Source of the DNA: Burkholderiaceae bacterium
Lineage (GTDB): Bacteria > Pseudomonadota > Gammaproteobacteria > Burkholderiales > Burkholderiaceae
Length of the DNA: 33,081 nt
Assembly (NCBI GenBank): GCA_947457875.1
Contig: CANGWV010000007.1
Location: 1 to 33,081, forward strand
Direction of reading: 5' to 3'
Shown one piece after another: positions 23,360-31,919 of the stretch (within the stretch, counting starts at the first letter, position 1; each line of letters begins with the position of its first letter). The position numbers and the translations under genes were made by a program. The notes beneath the pieces were generated by a model. The model was not told where the DNA came from, ran no database searches, and saw only the letters and a list, made by a program, of their open reading frames with translations.

Positions 23360-24088
23360 TTAGAAGCGCTCTTCTGGCCGCAAAAACCGCCATTGACCAA
23401 CAGGCAGCGGGCCTAAGGAAATCCGGCCCATGCGCACCCGTTTTAAACCTAAGACCCGAAGGCCAACGAGCTCACACATTCTACGGATCTGGCGTTTACG
23501 GCCTTCACGCAATACGAAGCGTAATTGATCTTCATTCTGCCAACTGACCTTAGCAGGCTTGAGTTCTTGATCATCGAGGATCAGTCCGTGCCGGAGCAAA
23601 TCAAGGTCATCAAACGATAGCTTGCCCTCCACCCGCACTAAGTATTCTTTTTCAATGGGGCTATTTTCACCAATCAACAGTTTGGCTATGCGCCCATCTT
23701 GCGTTAAGACCAGCATGCCGCTGGAATCAATATCTAGCCTACCTGCCGGCGCTAGACCTTTGGTATTAAAGCGACCAGTATGTTTCGAATCGCCCGAAAA
23801 AAAGTTTTCTGGGGTAATCAGCGATGCTGCTGGCTGGTACTCTTGATCATCATCCCGATGGGAGATATAGCCAACGGGCTTATTGAGGATGACGGTGACG
23901 CGGGCAGCCTGCTGTTTCTGGGCGTCTAAGCGCAATTCAATTTTTTGACTGCGGTATGCGCGTGAGCCGAGTTCAGAAACAACCTTGCCATCCACCGTAA
24001 CAAGGCCTTGCTCAATGTAAGAGTCAGCCTCGCGCCGCGAGCACAGGCCAAGCTCAGAAAGCAGTTTAGAGACGCGAAATTGTTCCAT
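23360..24088 (-). CDS. rRNA pseudouridine synthase, RsuA/RluB/RluF family
   Basis: A 242-residue enzyme with an N-terminal S4 RNA-binding domain (residues ~4-50: RVSKLLSELGLCSRREADSYIEQG) and a catalytic domain with LAPAGRLDIDSSGMLVLTQDG. Asp119 is the nucleophile. EKEYLVRV and GRKRQIRRMCELVGL complete the family signature. The pattern is closest to RluF (23S rRNA U2604), but RsuA or RluB specificity cannot be excluded. ATG 24088 follows directly on a GTG in frame. It is divergent from the EamA permease with 45 bp between. Confidence 0.8.
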   Translation of the reverse strand: MEQFRVSKLLSELGLCSRREADSYIEQGLVTVDGKVVSELGSRAYRSQKIELRLDAQKQQAARVTVILNKPVGYISHRDDDQEYQPAASLITPENFFSGDSKHTGRFNTKGLAPAGRLDIDSSGMLVLTQDGRIAKLLIGENSPIEKEYLVRVEGKLSFDDLDLLRHGLILDDQELKPAKVSWQNEDQLRFVLREGRKRQIRRMCELVGLRVLGLKRVRMGRISLGPLPVGQWRFLRPEERF

Positions 24089-24133
24089 CACGCTATTATG
24101 AATTACACAGCACCTTGCTAAACTGAATTCAGA

Positions 24134-25081
24134 ATGAATGCGCCCAAAAAACAGTCCAAACCGGAGGCAGACCCAATAAAACTGCCGGGCGATCGGAAGT
24201 CGAGCTTGGATTTACAAGCAATTATCCTGATAACGGGGTGTTGCTTGATTTGGGGCTATCAACAGATCGCCATTCAGGCGATTACAGATGAAGTGCCGCT
24301 ACTGATGCAATTAACCATTCGTTCAATTATTGCCAGTGCATGCGTATGGGCTTGGATGGCATTTAAAGGCATTAGACCGTTTCAGCCGGATCGCACATTC
24401 ATACCAGGCCTGATTGCTGGCCTCCTCTTTTTTGCTGAGTTTGTATTGCTGTATTCGGCGCTCGAGTACACCAATACATCGCGCGCCATCACCTTTTTAT
24501 ACTTAGCCCCGTTTATTGTGGCCTTGGTATTGCCCATCTTTATTCCGGCAGAGCGCCTAAACTGGACGCAGTCAAGCGGATTACTCATTGCCTTTGGCGG
24601 CCTGGCCTTCGCTTTTCAGGATGGATTTTCGAGTGGAGCGACCCACTTTTTGCTGGGCGATATTGCCGTCATTGGCGCCGCTGCGGCATGGGCATTTACT
24701 ACCATTGTGGTGCGCACCACTACCCTTGGCCAAATTCAGCCAGAGCGCACTCTGTTCTTCCAATTGTTTTTCTCGTCTATTGCCTTAATTGGTCTTTGCT
24801 TTTTGGCTGAAGTCCCTTTACCAGAAACGCTATCGATCAATGCAATGGCCTCTTTATTTCTTCAGTCCGTGATTATTGCAGCCGCCAGTTATTTATTTTG
24901 GTTTTGGCTTTTGCGCCACTACCTTGCAAGCAAGGTATCTGCATTTAGTTTTCTCACGCCGATGTTTGGATTGCTCTTCGGATTTTTTCTCGCAGGCGAC
25001 CCAATCAACAGTACCCTGATCGCTGCTTTTGTTTCAATTGTGCTGGGTATTTGTTTGGTCAATCGCCGGCATGGAACCTAG
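24134..25081 (+). CDS. EamA-type DMT family permease (second copy type)
   Basis: A 315-residue membrane protein with ten predicted helices in two EamA halves (residues ~30-160 and ~180-310) after a charged ~28-residue N-terminal tail. Motifs include CCLIWGYQQIAIQAI, EYTNTSRAITFLYLAPFIVAL and the second-half PMFGLLFGFFLAGDPIN. It is only distantly related to the permease at 18510. Substrate unknown. It converges on the acyltransferase gene with 23 bp between the stops. Confidence 0.85.
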   Translation: MNAPKKQSKPEADPIKLPGDRKSSLDLQAIILITGCCLIWGYQQIAIQAITDEVPLLMQLTIRSIIASACVWAWMAFKGIRPFQPDRTFIPGLIAGLLFFAEFVLLYSALEYTNTSRAITFLYLAPFIVALVLPIFIPAERLNWTQSSGLLIAFGGLAFAFQDGFSSGATHFLLGDIAVIGAAAAWAFTTIVVRTTTLGQIQPERTLFFQLFFSSIALIGLCFLAEVPLPETLSINAMASLFLQSVIIAAASYLFWFWLLRHYLASKVSAFSFLTPMFGLLFGFFLAGDPINSTLIAAFVSIVLGICLVNRRHGT

Positions 25082-25104
25082 ATCTAGATTGCTTACCGGC
25101 CAAC

Positions 25105-26046
25105 TCAGTAGGGACTGGCTTGCCCATCTGGGCGATTCTTAAAGCGCTTATGCACCCAGTAGTACTCTGCAATATGCTGGCGGACTTCAGCTTCATAAAT
25201 TGCATTTAGCCGCGCCGCATCAGCAATAACATCATCGCCTGGAAAGCCATCAATGGGTTTGCTGATCACACAGCAATAGCGCGAACGGTCTGGTAGCAAA
25301 GTAGTAACCATCATGCACACCTCTGCTTGAGCAATCAAGGCGAGGCGAGACACGGCCGTAATGGTATTGGTTGGAATACCAAAAAAAGGCACAAATACTG
25401 AATCCCTAAGGCCAAGATCTAAATCGGGCGCAATGATGATGAGATTGCCTTTGCGAATTTCACGAATCAGTGGCAACAGGTTGCCTTGACGATCAATCGC
25501 GTTTCCACCAAAGCGATTTCGCCAGCGAATGATCCGCTCATTGAAAAAAGAATTCTTCATGCGCTGAAAGAGTCCGGATGTTCGAGGCCAGCCACGCTCG
25601 GCCGCAAGTGCGCTAATCACAATACTGCCTTCGATTCCCGTAAAGTGCATATTGACTAGAATGCGGGGCTTTTGATCGCGCAAGTCGACGGCTGAGCGAA
25701 CCTCAATCATCTTGGATACGGCCTGCGCACTGCCCAGCCAAATAATCCCGCGCTCTGCAATGCTGCGGCCCAATAGTTTCCAGTGGTCGTACGCGATGAC
25801 ATCGATTTCGGAATTGCTTAGCTGCGGAAAGCATAGTCGTAAATTGGTTTTAACAACCCGGTTGCGTTTCCCGGGGATGCGCGCTGCAACAGCGCCGAGT
25901 CCATATCCAAATAGCACTACCAAGCGGTATGGTAGAACCGATAGAAGCGCCAAAAAGCCTACGCTCACATAATTAAGCGCCGCTTTAATCAAGATTGGCT
26001 TTGTTATACCGAAGAAGGCTTTGGCCAGTGAGCGATTTAACATCAT
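25105..26046 (-). CDS. LpxL/HtrB-like lysophospholipid / lipid A acyltransferase
   Basis: A 313-residue membrane-associated acyltransferase. An N-terminal hydrophobic anchor (~20-55) is followed by NMHFTGIEGS, whose His134-X4-Glu139 is the HX4D/E catalytic motif of LpxL/LpxM proteins (Glu here instead of Asp). Then come RFGGNAIDR and PDLDLG segments that bind substrate. Family members add a secondary acyl chain to Kdo2-lipid IVA. The gene overlaps the end of the carbonic anhydrase gene: from ATG 26046 the overlap is 62 bp; an in-frame TTG at 25992 would reduce it to 8 bp. No strong ribosome-binding site marks any candidate start. Confidence 0.8.
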   Translation of the reverse strand: MMLNRSLAKAFFGITKPILIKAALNYVSVGFLALLSVLPYRLVVLFGYGLGAVAARIPGKRNRVVKTNLRLCFPQLSNSEIDVIAYDHWKLLGRSIAERGIIWLGSAQAVSKMIEVRSAVDLRDQKPRILVNMHFTGIEGSIVISALAAERGWPRTSGLFQRMKNSFFNERIIRWRNRFGGNAIDRQGNLLPLIREIRKGNLIIIAPDLDLGLRDSVFVPFFGIPTNTITAVSRLALIAQAEVCMMVTTLLPDRSRYCCVISKPIDGFPGDDVIADAARLNAIYEAEVRQHIAEYYWVHKRFKNRPDGQASPY

Positions 26047-26662
26047 CGGCTGGCCCAACGGTCATACCAAGATCATGGAGGCCGCCATCTTCTAGCCGGT
26101 ATACCCAGCCATGAATAGTCAGGTCTTGGCCACGTGACCAAGCATCTTGGACGATAGTAGTTTCACATACATTAGTAACTTGTTCGATTACATTGAGTTC
26201 GCAGAGGCGCTCTTGGCGTTCGTGTTTAGGCAAGACCTCGCCCAAGTAGCGCTCGTGTTTTTGATGGACGTCTTTCACATGCCTGAGCCAATTATCAGCC
26301 AGGCCAACACGTTTGTCGCCCAGCGCAGCGTGCACGCCAGAGCAGCCATAATGGCCACAGACAATCACGTGTTTTACTTTTAAAAGATCAATCGCAAATT
26401 GCAAAACGGAAAGGCAGTTCAGGTCAGTGTGGACCACCACATTAGCGATATTGCGATGAACAAAGAGTTCTCCGGGCAACAGGCCAACGATGGCATTGGC
26501 AGGTACGCGGCTGTCAGCGCAGCCGATCCATAAAAACTCAGGAGCCTGTTGTGACACGAGACGGGTAAAAAAATCCGGATCTTCCTGAACCATAGAGCTA
26601 GCCCACTCCCGATTCTTTACAAAAAGGTGTTCCAACACGTTTGCCGAATTGGGTATAGTCAT
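25985..26662 (-). CDS. Beta-class carbonic anhydrase
   Basis: A 225-residue cytoplasmic enzyme interconverting CO2 and HCO3-. Zinc ligands are visible: Cys48, Asp50 and Arg52 in CADSR, and His104, Cys107 in HYGCSGV. Length and motifs match Can-type enzymes. The downstream acyltransferase overlaps it, which suggests cotranscription. It is divergent from the DUF167 gene with ~20 bp between starts, so promoters must lie within the neighbouring coding ends. With the SbtA-type transporter at 14.3 kb it suggests inorganic carbon handling. Confidence 0.9.
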   Translation of the reverse strand: MTIPNSANVLEHLFVKNREWASSMVQEDPDFFTRLVSQQAPEFLWIGCADSRVPANAIVGLLPGELFVHRNIANVVVHTDLNCLSVLQFAIDLLKVKHVIVCGHYGCSGVHAALGDKRVGLADNWLRHVKDVHQKHERYLGEVLPKHERQERLCELNVIEQVTNVCETTIVQDAWSRGQDLTIHGWVYRLEDGGLHDLGMTVGPADDVKSLTGQSLLRYNKANLD

Positions 26663-26684
26663 GATTTGATTTTAAAGTAGATTG

Positions 26685-26981
26685 ATGACACCACACTGGT
26701 TAAAACAAACGGAAGTCGGAATAGAGCTGAGTATCTATTGTCAGCCTGGCGCCAAGGTAATCAAAATTGTGGGCACGCACGATGGTCATTTAAAGGTATC
26801 GCTGCAACAGCCTGCAATGGATAACCGCGCAAATGAAGCCCTGCTGCAGTGGTTATCAAAGCAGCTGCGTATCCCGCAGAGGCAGATTCACCTTATCTCT
26901 GGTCAAGCCAGCAAAGTAAAGCGCATCGAGTTATGGGCGCCCATTTCGAAGGAGCACGTACTGGAAAGTCTCAAGCCCTAG
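26685..26981 (+). CDS. DUF167 / YggU family protein
   Basis: A 98-residue soluble protein. It matches the DUF167 pattern: LSIYCQPGAKVIKIVGTHDG (residues ~14-33), LKVSLQQPAMDNRANEALLQWLSKQL and ISGQASKVKRIELW. The family fold is known but its function is not. A TTG sits directly before the chosen ATG. It is divergent from the carbonic anhydrase and converges with the LpxO-like gene, with 4 bp between the stops. Confidence 0.85.
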   Translation: MTPHWLKQTEVGIELSIYCQPGAKVIKIVGTHDGHLKVSLQQPAMDNRANEALLQWLSKQLRIPQRQIHLISGQASKVKRIELWAPISKEHVLESLKP

Positions 26982-26985
26982 GCAT

Positions 26986-27888
26986 TTACCAAAAGAGTAG
27001 CCAAAGAATGCCCAGAATCAATACCCATTTACCGATGTAGTAAACGCTGCGCTGCTTTGCTTTAAGTTGCTTTGCCTTGCTGCGTAACTGGTAAACATAG
27101 GCAAATAGAACATTAACAAAGCCGACTTGCTCAGAGTCGACGTTTTTCGATGCGGCGGCACTCATCACGTGCTTTCCAAACCAACGATTAAATGCCTGCA
27201 CTACCTTGGTGTACACGGGACGTTCGATATCGCAAAATAGGACGATGCGCTGGTGATCGGTTTTATTGGCAGCGTAGTGAATGTAGGTCTCGTCAAACAT
27301 CACGGCCTCACCGTCTTTCCAATAGTAGCGTTCACCATCAACATCAATAAAACAGTCGGGACTATTCGGGGTTACTAATCCCAGGTGGTAGCGCAGTGAG
27401 CCGGCGTAAGGATCACGATGCCGCACTAAAGTTGCTCCTGGTGGCAGTGATGCAAACATTGCTGCTTTCACAGACGGAATGGATTTGAGCAAAGCCACGG
27501 TTTTTGGGCAGGCAGCTTCTGCGGAAGCTAAATCTTTGCCATACCAGTACAGATGAAAGCGTTTCCAGCCGGTTCGAAAAAAGGAGTTAAAGCCAATATC
27601 GTTGTAACCAGTTGCGGCTGCAATGGAGCCGCCCTCATTTAAGGCTAGTGCCTCAGCACGAATCACTTCCCAGTTGTCTTGCAATTTTTTTAACTCAGGG
27701 AACTGCGTCACAGGAATGTATGCCCCTGCCTTCACTTTAGAAAAAAGATAGAGCAGGGAATTGACTGGCGCCAACAGAACAACATAGTCTGTGAGTGAGC
27801 GCATGAAGCCAAATCGCACGCGGCCCCTAAAATACACATAGAGTGCAGAACTCACAAAGATCAACAGAACAGCGTGGCGAATTTCCAT
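26986..27888 (-). CDS. lpxO: LpxO-like lipid A / aspartyl-asparaginyl beta-hydroxylase-family dioxygenase
   Basis: A 300-residue Fe(II)/2-oxoglutarate enzyme. The N-terminal helix (MEIRHAVLLIFVSSALYVYFRGR) matches the LpxO membrane anchor, which is why ATG 27888 is preferred over the longer frame (27957). The catalytic His157-X-Asp159 sits in LVRHRDP, the distal His204 in ETYIHYAAN, and an Arg in TDHQRIVLFCD binds 2-oxoglutarate. A second hydrophobic helix lies at the C-terminus (~280-300). LpxO adds a 2-hydroxyl to a lipid A acyl chain. It lies 1 kb from an LpxL-like acyltransferase, consistent with lipid A tailoring. Confidence 0.85.
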   Translation of the reverse strand: MEIRHAVLLIFVSSALYVYFRGRVRFGFMRSLTDYVVLLAPVNSLLYLFSKVKAGAYIPVTQFPELKKLQDNWEVIRAEALALNEGGSIAAATGYNDIGFNSFFRTGWKRFHLYWYGKDLASAEAACPKTVALLKSIPSVKAAMFASLPPGATLVRHRDPYAGSLRYHLGLVTPNSPDCFIDVDGERYYWKDGEAVMFDETYIHYAANKTDHQRIVLFCDIERPVYTKVVQAFNRWFGKHVMSAAASKNVDSEQVGFVNVLFAYVYQLRSKAKQLKAKQRSVYYIGKWVLILGILWLLFW

Positions 27889-28014
27889 AACAGCAACGTT
27901 TACTTTCAATAAAAAGGGAGTGCCGTTTAAAACAAGGCAAAATAAACCATTACCCATTTTAAGTGAGCCAATCGCTTTCGTGCAGCATAAATAGCGATCT
28001 CAGTCGGAGTTTTT

Positions 28015-29352
28015 ATGTCTTTATATAAAAAATTACAACAAAGGGCCCATGCGTCCCAGCCAATTCGGATCGCATTGATTGGTGCCGGCAAATTTGGATC
28101 CATGTATTTATCCCAAATACCGCGTACACCGGGGATTCATTTGGTCGGGATTGCCGATCTGTCGCCGGATCGTGCGCAGGCTGCTTTGCGGCGCGTAGGC
28201 TGGCAGGATGATCAGTTTAAAGCGGCCTCGGTTGCCGAAGCGCTGCGCAAAGGCACTACCTTCATTACCAACGATGCAAGCACATTGATTGATGACAGCT
28301 CTATTGATCTGGTGATTGAGGCAACGGGTGTGCCTGCCGCGGGAATAGAGCATGCCCTGAACTGCATTCAGAATGGTAAGCACATCATCATGGTCAATGT
28401 CGAAGCCGATGTATTGGCAGGCCCTTATTTGGCAAGGCGAGCAGCTGAAGCTGGCGTTATCTATTCGATGGCTTCAGGAGATCAACCGGCTTTAATTGCA
28501 GAAATGGTCGATTGGGCCCGAACAATTGGCCTCGAAGTAGTGTGTGCTGGTAAGGGCACAAAATACCTTCCGGCTTACCATGCGTCGACCCCCGAAACCG
28601 TATGGGGGCACTACGGCTTTAGTGACGAACAAGTCGCGGGCGGTGATTTTAATGCGCAAATGTTCAATTCGTTTTTGGATGGCACCAAGTCCGCACTGGA
28701 AATGGCCGCGGTTGCTAATGCCTGTGATTTACAGGTCCCTGAGCACGGCTTAGGTTTTCCGGCATGCGGCGTTGATGACTTACCAGCCCTCCTAAAGCCT
28801 ATTCAGGATGGCGGACTATTACCACGCAAGGGCATGGTTGAGGTAGTGTCGTCGGTCGAGCGAGATGGTCGCCCAGTCTTCCGAGATTTGCGCTGGGGAG
28901 TGTATGCGGTATTCCATGCGCCAAGCAACTACGTCAGAGATTGTTTTCTGCAATACGGTTTAAAGACCGATGCTTCCGGGTGGTATGCCGCCATGTATAA
29001 GCCGTATCACTTGATTGGTCTTGAATTGGGAATCTCGGTAGCGAGTGTAGCCTTGCGCAAGGAGGCAACGGGCGCGACCGGCGCCTTTGTTGGCGATGTT
29101 CTTGCTTGCGCTAAGCGCGATTTAAAGGTGGGCGAAGTGCTGGATGGCGAAGGCGGCTTTACCGTCTATGGAAAGTTAATGCCGGCTGCCGAATCGCTGC
29201 GCATTAGTGCATTGCCGATTGGCTTGGCGCATCGCCTGACTTTACGAAACAGCATTCAAGCTGGACAGATTGTGACCTGGAATGATGTGGATTACGATGC
29301 CACTCAATCTGCGATACGCATTCGGCGACTGATGGAGGCCGAGTTTAAATAA
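28015..29352 (+). CDS. SAF-domain NAD(P)-dependent oxidoreductase (homoserine dehydrogenase-like, COG4091 type)
   Basis: A 445-residue protein with an N-terminal Rossmann fold: IRIALIGAGKFGSMYL (~17-33), a Gly-rich nucleotide loop, GIADLSPDRA (acidic end of beta-2) and LVIEATGVPAAGIEHAL. A middle dehydrogenase-like domain contains GKGTKYLPAYHASTPETVWGHYGFS, and a C-terminal SAF domain (~365-445) starts near GLKTDASGW...EGGFTVYGKLMPAAESL. COG4091 proteins are called predicted homoserine dehydrogenases; the substrate is not established. GGAG precedes the ATG. A 3' hairpin follows at 29351-29380. Confidence 0.8.
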   Translation: MSLYKKLQQRAHASQPIRIALIGAGKFGSMYLSQIPRTPGIHLVGIADLSPDRAQAALRRVGWQDDQFKAASVAEALRKGTTFITNDASTLIDDSSIDLVIEATGVPAAGIEHALNCIQNGKHIIMVNVEADVLAGPYLARRAAEAGVIYSMASGDQPALIAEMVDWARTIGLEVVCAGKGTKYLPAYHASTPETVWGHYGFSDEQVAGGDFNAQMFNSFLDGTKSALEMAAVANACDLQVPEHGLGFPACGVDDLPALLKPIQDGGLLPRKGMVEVVSSVERDGRPVFRDLRWGVYAVFHAPSNYVRDCFLQYGLKTDASGWYAAMYKPYHLIGLELGISVASVALRKEATGATGAFVGDVLACAKRDLKVGEVLDGEGGFTVYGKLMPAAESLRISALPIGLAHRLTLRNSIQAGQIVTWNDVDYDATQSAIRIRRLMEAEFK

Positions 29353-29387
29353 GGGCGCTGTGATAAAAGTAAATCACCCTTATTTTT
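29351..29387 (+). terminator. Likely intrinsic terminator after the SAF-domain gene
   Basis: AAGGG plus TGAT pair with ATCA plus CCCTT (a five-base bulge on the left arm), followed by ATTTTTTC. It overlaps the last codons of the convergent cytochrome gene, so sequence constraint from both uses is expected. Confidence 0.5.
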
Positions 29388-29757
29388 TCTTGGCGCTTTC
29401 TCGCTTAGTAATTTCTGCGTTAATACGCTCGAGTGTTTTGGCGTCTGGATTCTGCCAGTTGCCACCAGACTGATTCACCATAAAAACAAGTGAAGCAGCA
29501 AAATCAGCAACACTCAAATCGGCTTTGCCGCCTTTTGCCGGCATCCCCCGAACGCCAACATAGCCATGGGCAGTTAACTGGACTTGGCCTTCTTTAATTA
29601 AAGGAGCCCATTTAGCTTTATCACCCACCTTTGGTGCGCCAGCAATGCCATTTTGATGGCACACGGCACATACTTGTTTGTAAGTGTTTTCCCCAGTTGC
29701 GACAGCACTTTGCGTATAAAAAATTAGACCAAGAGAAGCGAATAAAAAACGGAACAT
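29380..29757 (-). CDS. Monohaem cytochrome c (c5-like)
   Basis: A 125-residue periplasmic cytochrome c with signal peptide (residues 1-20, AVA cleavage) and one haem motif CAVCH (Cys30, Cys33, His34). GVRGMPAKGG (Met ~72) supplies the sixth ligand, and a final Lys-rich tail ends KRESAKKK. The GMPAKGG block is the class I cytochrome c5 signature. Inferred role: soluble electron carrier to a terminal oxidase or other acceptor. GAGAG precedes the ATG. It converges on the SAF-domain gene. Confidence 0.85.
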   Translation of the reverse strand: MFRFLFASLGLIFYTQSAVATGENTYKQVCAVCHQNGIAGAPKVGDKAKWAPLIKEGQVQLTAHGYVGVRGMPAKGGKADLSVADFAASLVFMVNQSGGNWQNPDAKTLERINAEITKRESAKKK

Positions 29758-29957
29758 AAAGTACTCTCATAAAAAGTTACACAAACACCACAATACCGCT
29801 TCGCAATATGAATGCAATGTTTGTAGGCTTACAGCGTTATGATAGATCTAGATGGGCACAGCACAGTCATTATTTTGAGTAATGCCGTATGCATTCACAT
29901 ACATGTAACGCCGCCATGGGGCGCAGATTTAACGCAAATTGCGATCGAGAAAAAGCA

Positions 29958-30326
29958 ATGAATGGATTTGTTAAAAGCCTAATAGGCCTTATATTACTTG
30001 GACTTACGCTTATTTCAGCCTATACCTGGGTGATGCTAAATTGGAGCTATGCCGATGGAGAGCGTGCCGGTTATGTGCAGAAATTCTCAAGCAGGGGCTA
30101 TCTATGCAAGACCTGGGAGGGTGAGCTGGCGATGGTCTCGATGCCTGGAACGATGTCCGAGAAATTCTTCTTTTCGGTGCGTGATGATGCTGTGGCGCAA
30201 AAAATTAATGCCAATTTAGGTAAAAAAGTCGCGCTAAAATATGAACAGCATATCGGCCTGCCAACCAGCTGTTTTGGGGAAACAGAGTACTTTGTGATTG
30301 ATTTGCTTGTTTTAGATCAATCTTAG
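29958..30326 (+). CDS. Conserved-type membrane-anchored protein, 122 aa
   Basis: ATG 29958 is chosen: the open frame reaches 29889, but from 29958 the protein begins with a clean signal-anchor (residues 1-25, FVKSLIGLILLGLTLIS). The rest is periplasmic and contains YLCKTWEGELAMVSMPGTMSEKFFFSVRDD and a late TSCFGETEYFVIDLL block, with two cysteines. This length and pattern resembles small proteobacterial proteins sometimes labelled, wrongly in my view, 6-phosphogluconate dehydrogenase; no such domain is present. Function unknown. Confidence 0.7.
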   Translation: MNGFVKSLIGLILLGLTLISAYTWVMLNWSYADGERAGYVQKFSSRGYLCKTWEGELAMVSMPGTMSEKFFFSVRDDAVAQKINANLGKKVALKYEQHIGLPTSCFGETEYFVIDLLVLDQS

Positions 30327-30436
30327 TTCGAATGCGCAGCAGAAATAATTCAAACAACTTTATTTTTATTATTTTTTGTGTTTAAAATCATGTCAGCGCG
30401 TTGTGCGCCAACATACATACCAACAAGGAGCTTCAC

Positions 30437-30721
30437 TTGAACAAAGCAGAACTTATCGCAGCGATTGCTGACGATGCTGAGATTTCAAAAGCCAAAGCAG
30501 AATTCGCATTGAATTCAGCAATTGAGCACATCATTAAAGCCGTTACCAAGGGCGACTCCGTTCAATTGATCGGTTTTGGTACATTTAGCTCCGGCAAGCG
30601 TGCTGCACGTATGGGCCGCAATCCTAAGACTGGCGAGCCACTCAAGATTGCCGCAGCGAAGACTGTGAAGTTTTCTGCTGGTAAAGCATTCAAAGACTCA
30701 GTCAACAAGCGCAAGAAGTAA
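30437..30721 (+). CDS. hupB: HU-family histone-like DNA-binding protein
   Basis: A 94-residue HU subunit. TTG 30437 is the start: AAGGAG lies ~7 bp upstream and the product then begins [12 protein letters not shown], the normal HU start; the frame extends to 30401 but without a good site. The dimerisation helices, the beta-arm region with [22 protein letters not shown] and the end [12 protein letters not shown] all match. HU bends and packs DNA. The upstream ~110 bp is very AT-rich (many T runs near 30360), as expected for a strong promoter. A strong terminator follows. Confidence 0.95.
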   Translation: MNKAELIAAIADDAEISKAKAEFALNSAIEHIIKAVTKGDSVQLIGFGTFSSGKRAARMGRNPKTGEPLKIAAAKTVKFSAGKAFKDSVNKRKK

Positions 30722-30738
30722 TTCGCGCAAGCTGAAAC

Positions 30739-30766
30739 AAAAGCCCGGTTAATCCGGGCTTTTTTA
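30739..30766 (+). terminator. Intrinsic terminator after hupB
   Basis: AAAAGCCCGG pairs with CCGGGCTTTT around TTAAT, followed by a T run. The A-tract on the 5' side means it may also serve the convergent rodA end at 30777. Confidence 0.85.
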
Positions 30767-30776
30767 TTGACACGAT

Positions 30777-31919
30777 TTAGCTTTGAACTAATCGTCGATG
30801 ACGATGAATACTCATCAAAATACCGGCACCAAATCCTAAGGTAACGAGCGCAGTGCCACCATAGGTCATGAGCGGCAATGGCACGCCTACGACTGGCAAG
30901 ATGCCGCTCACCATGCCAATATTGACGAAGGCATAGGTGAAAAAAATCATGGTGATTGCGCCACCCAATAATCGGGTAAACATGGTGGGCGCGCCAGCTG
31001 CGATCGCAAGGCCGCGCCTGATTAAAGCAAAGAACAGGCCGAGCAATAAGAGGTTGCCAAGAAATCCGAATTCTTCGGAATAAACAGCAAAAACAAAATC
31101 CGTATGCTTCTCCGGAATAAATTCCAGGTGGGATTGTGTACCCTGACCCCAGCCTTTACCAAAAAAACCACCGGAACCAATTGCAATGGCAGATTGAATC
31201 GTATGAAATCCTTTGCCTAGGGGATCAGAGGATGGGTCAAGTAAGGTACAGACACGATTTTTTTGATAGCCATGCAGTAGTGGCCAAGTGACATCGCTAG
31301 CGCAAATGCTGCTGCGGAAAATAATCAGCAGTAATACTCCAACCCCAAGAACGCCAATCACCGGCAAAATCCAGCGCCACGGAAGACCTGCAAAAATAAT
31401 AACGTAGAGACCAGCAGCAAATACGAGTAAAGCCGTACCTAAGTCAGGTTGACGTGCAATCAGCATCACGGGGATGGCAAGAATAACTGCCGCAACTAAA
31501 TAATCCCAGCCATTCTGAATGCCTTCGCGTCGCTGAAAGTACCACGCCAACATTAGCGGCATCGCAATCTTCATCAGCTCAGATGGCTGAATAACAATGC
31601 CCACATTCACCCACCGCCGCGCCCCTTTTTTAATTAGACCAAAAATAGCAACCGCAATAAGTAATACAACTCCAATGACATAAACCCATACGGCTGCGGT
31701 TTCAAGCCACTTGGGGGGGATATAGGAAACCACCCACATTACTAAAAAAGCGAGGATGAGATTTCGTAATTGATCGCTGAGTTGTACGGGCGTATTTTGA
31801 CTTGCCGATAGAAAAGTAATCGAGCTCAAAATAGCGATACCTAAAAAAATTAGTCCGAGCTGAGGATCAAGCCCAGAAAAAAATTGATAGATGCGTTTCT
31901 TTATGGCGCCCTTTTCCAT
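30777..31919 (-). CDS. rodA: RodA, SEDS-family peptidoglycan glycosyltransferase
   Basis: A 380-residue polytopic protein with about ten helices. The family hallmarks are seen: RRWVNVGIVIQPSELMKIAMPLMLAWYF (~105-132), RQPDLGTALLVFAAGLYVI, and the large loop with HTDFVFAVYSEEFGFLG and late MTYGGTALVTLGFGAGILMS. RodA polymerises lipid II in the elongasome with PBP2. Its start overlaps the end of mrdA by 19 bp, the standard mrdA-rodA order, so translation is probably coupled. Confidence 0.95.
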   Translation of the reverse strand: MEKGAIKKRIYQFFSGLDPQLGLIFLGIAILSSITFLSASQNTPVQLSDQLRNLILAFLVMWVVSYIPPKWLETAAVWVYVIGVVLLIAVAIFGLIKKGARRWVNVGIVIQPSELMKIAMPLMLAWYFQRREGIQNGWDYLVAAVILAIPVMLIARQPDLGTALLVFAAGLYVIIFAGLPWRWILPVIGVLGVGVLLLIIFRSSICASDVTWPLLHGYQKNRVCTLLDPSSDPLGKGFHTIQSAIAIGSGGFFGKGWGQGTQSHLEFIPEKHTDFVFAVYSEEFGFLGNLLLLGLFFALIRRGLAIAAGAPTMFTRLLGGAITMIFFTYAFVNIGMVSGILPVVGVPLPLMTYGGTALVTLGFGAGILMSIHRHRRLVQS

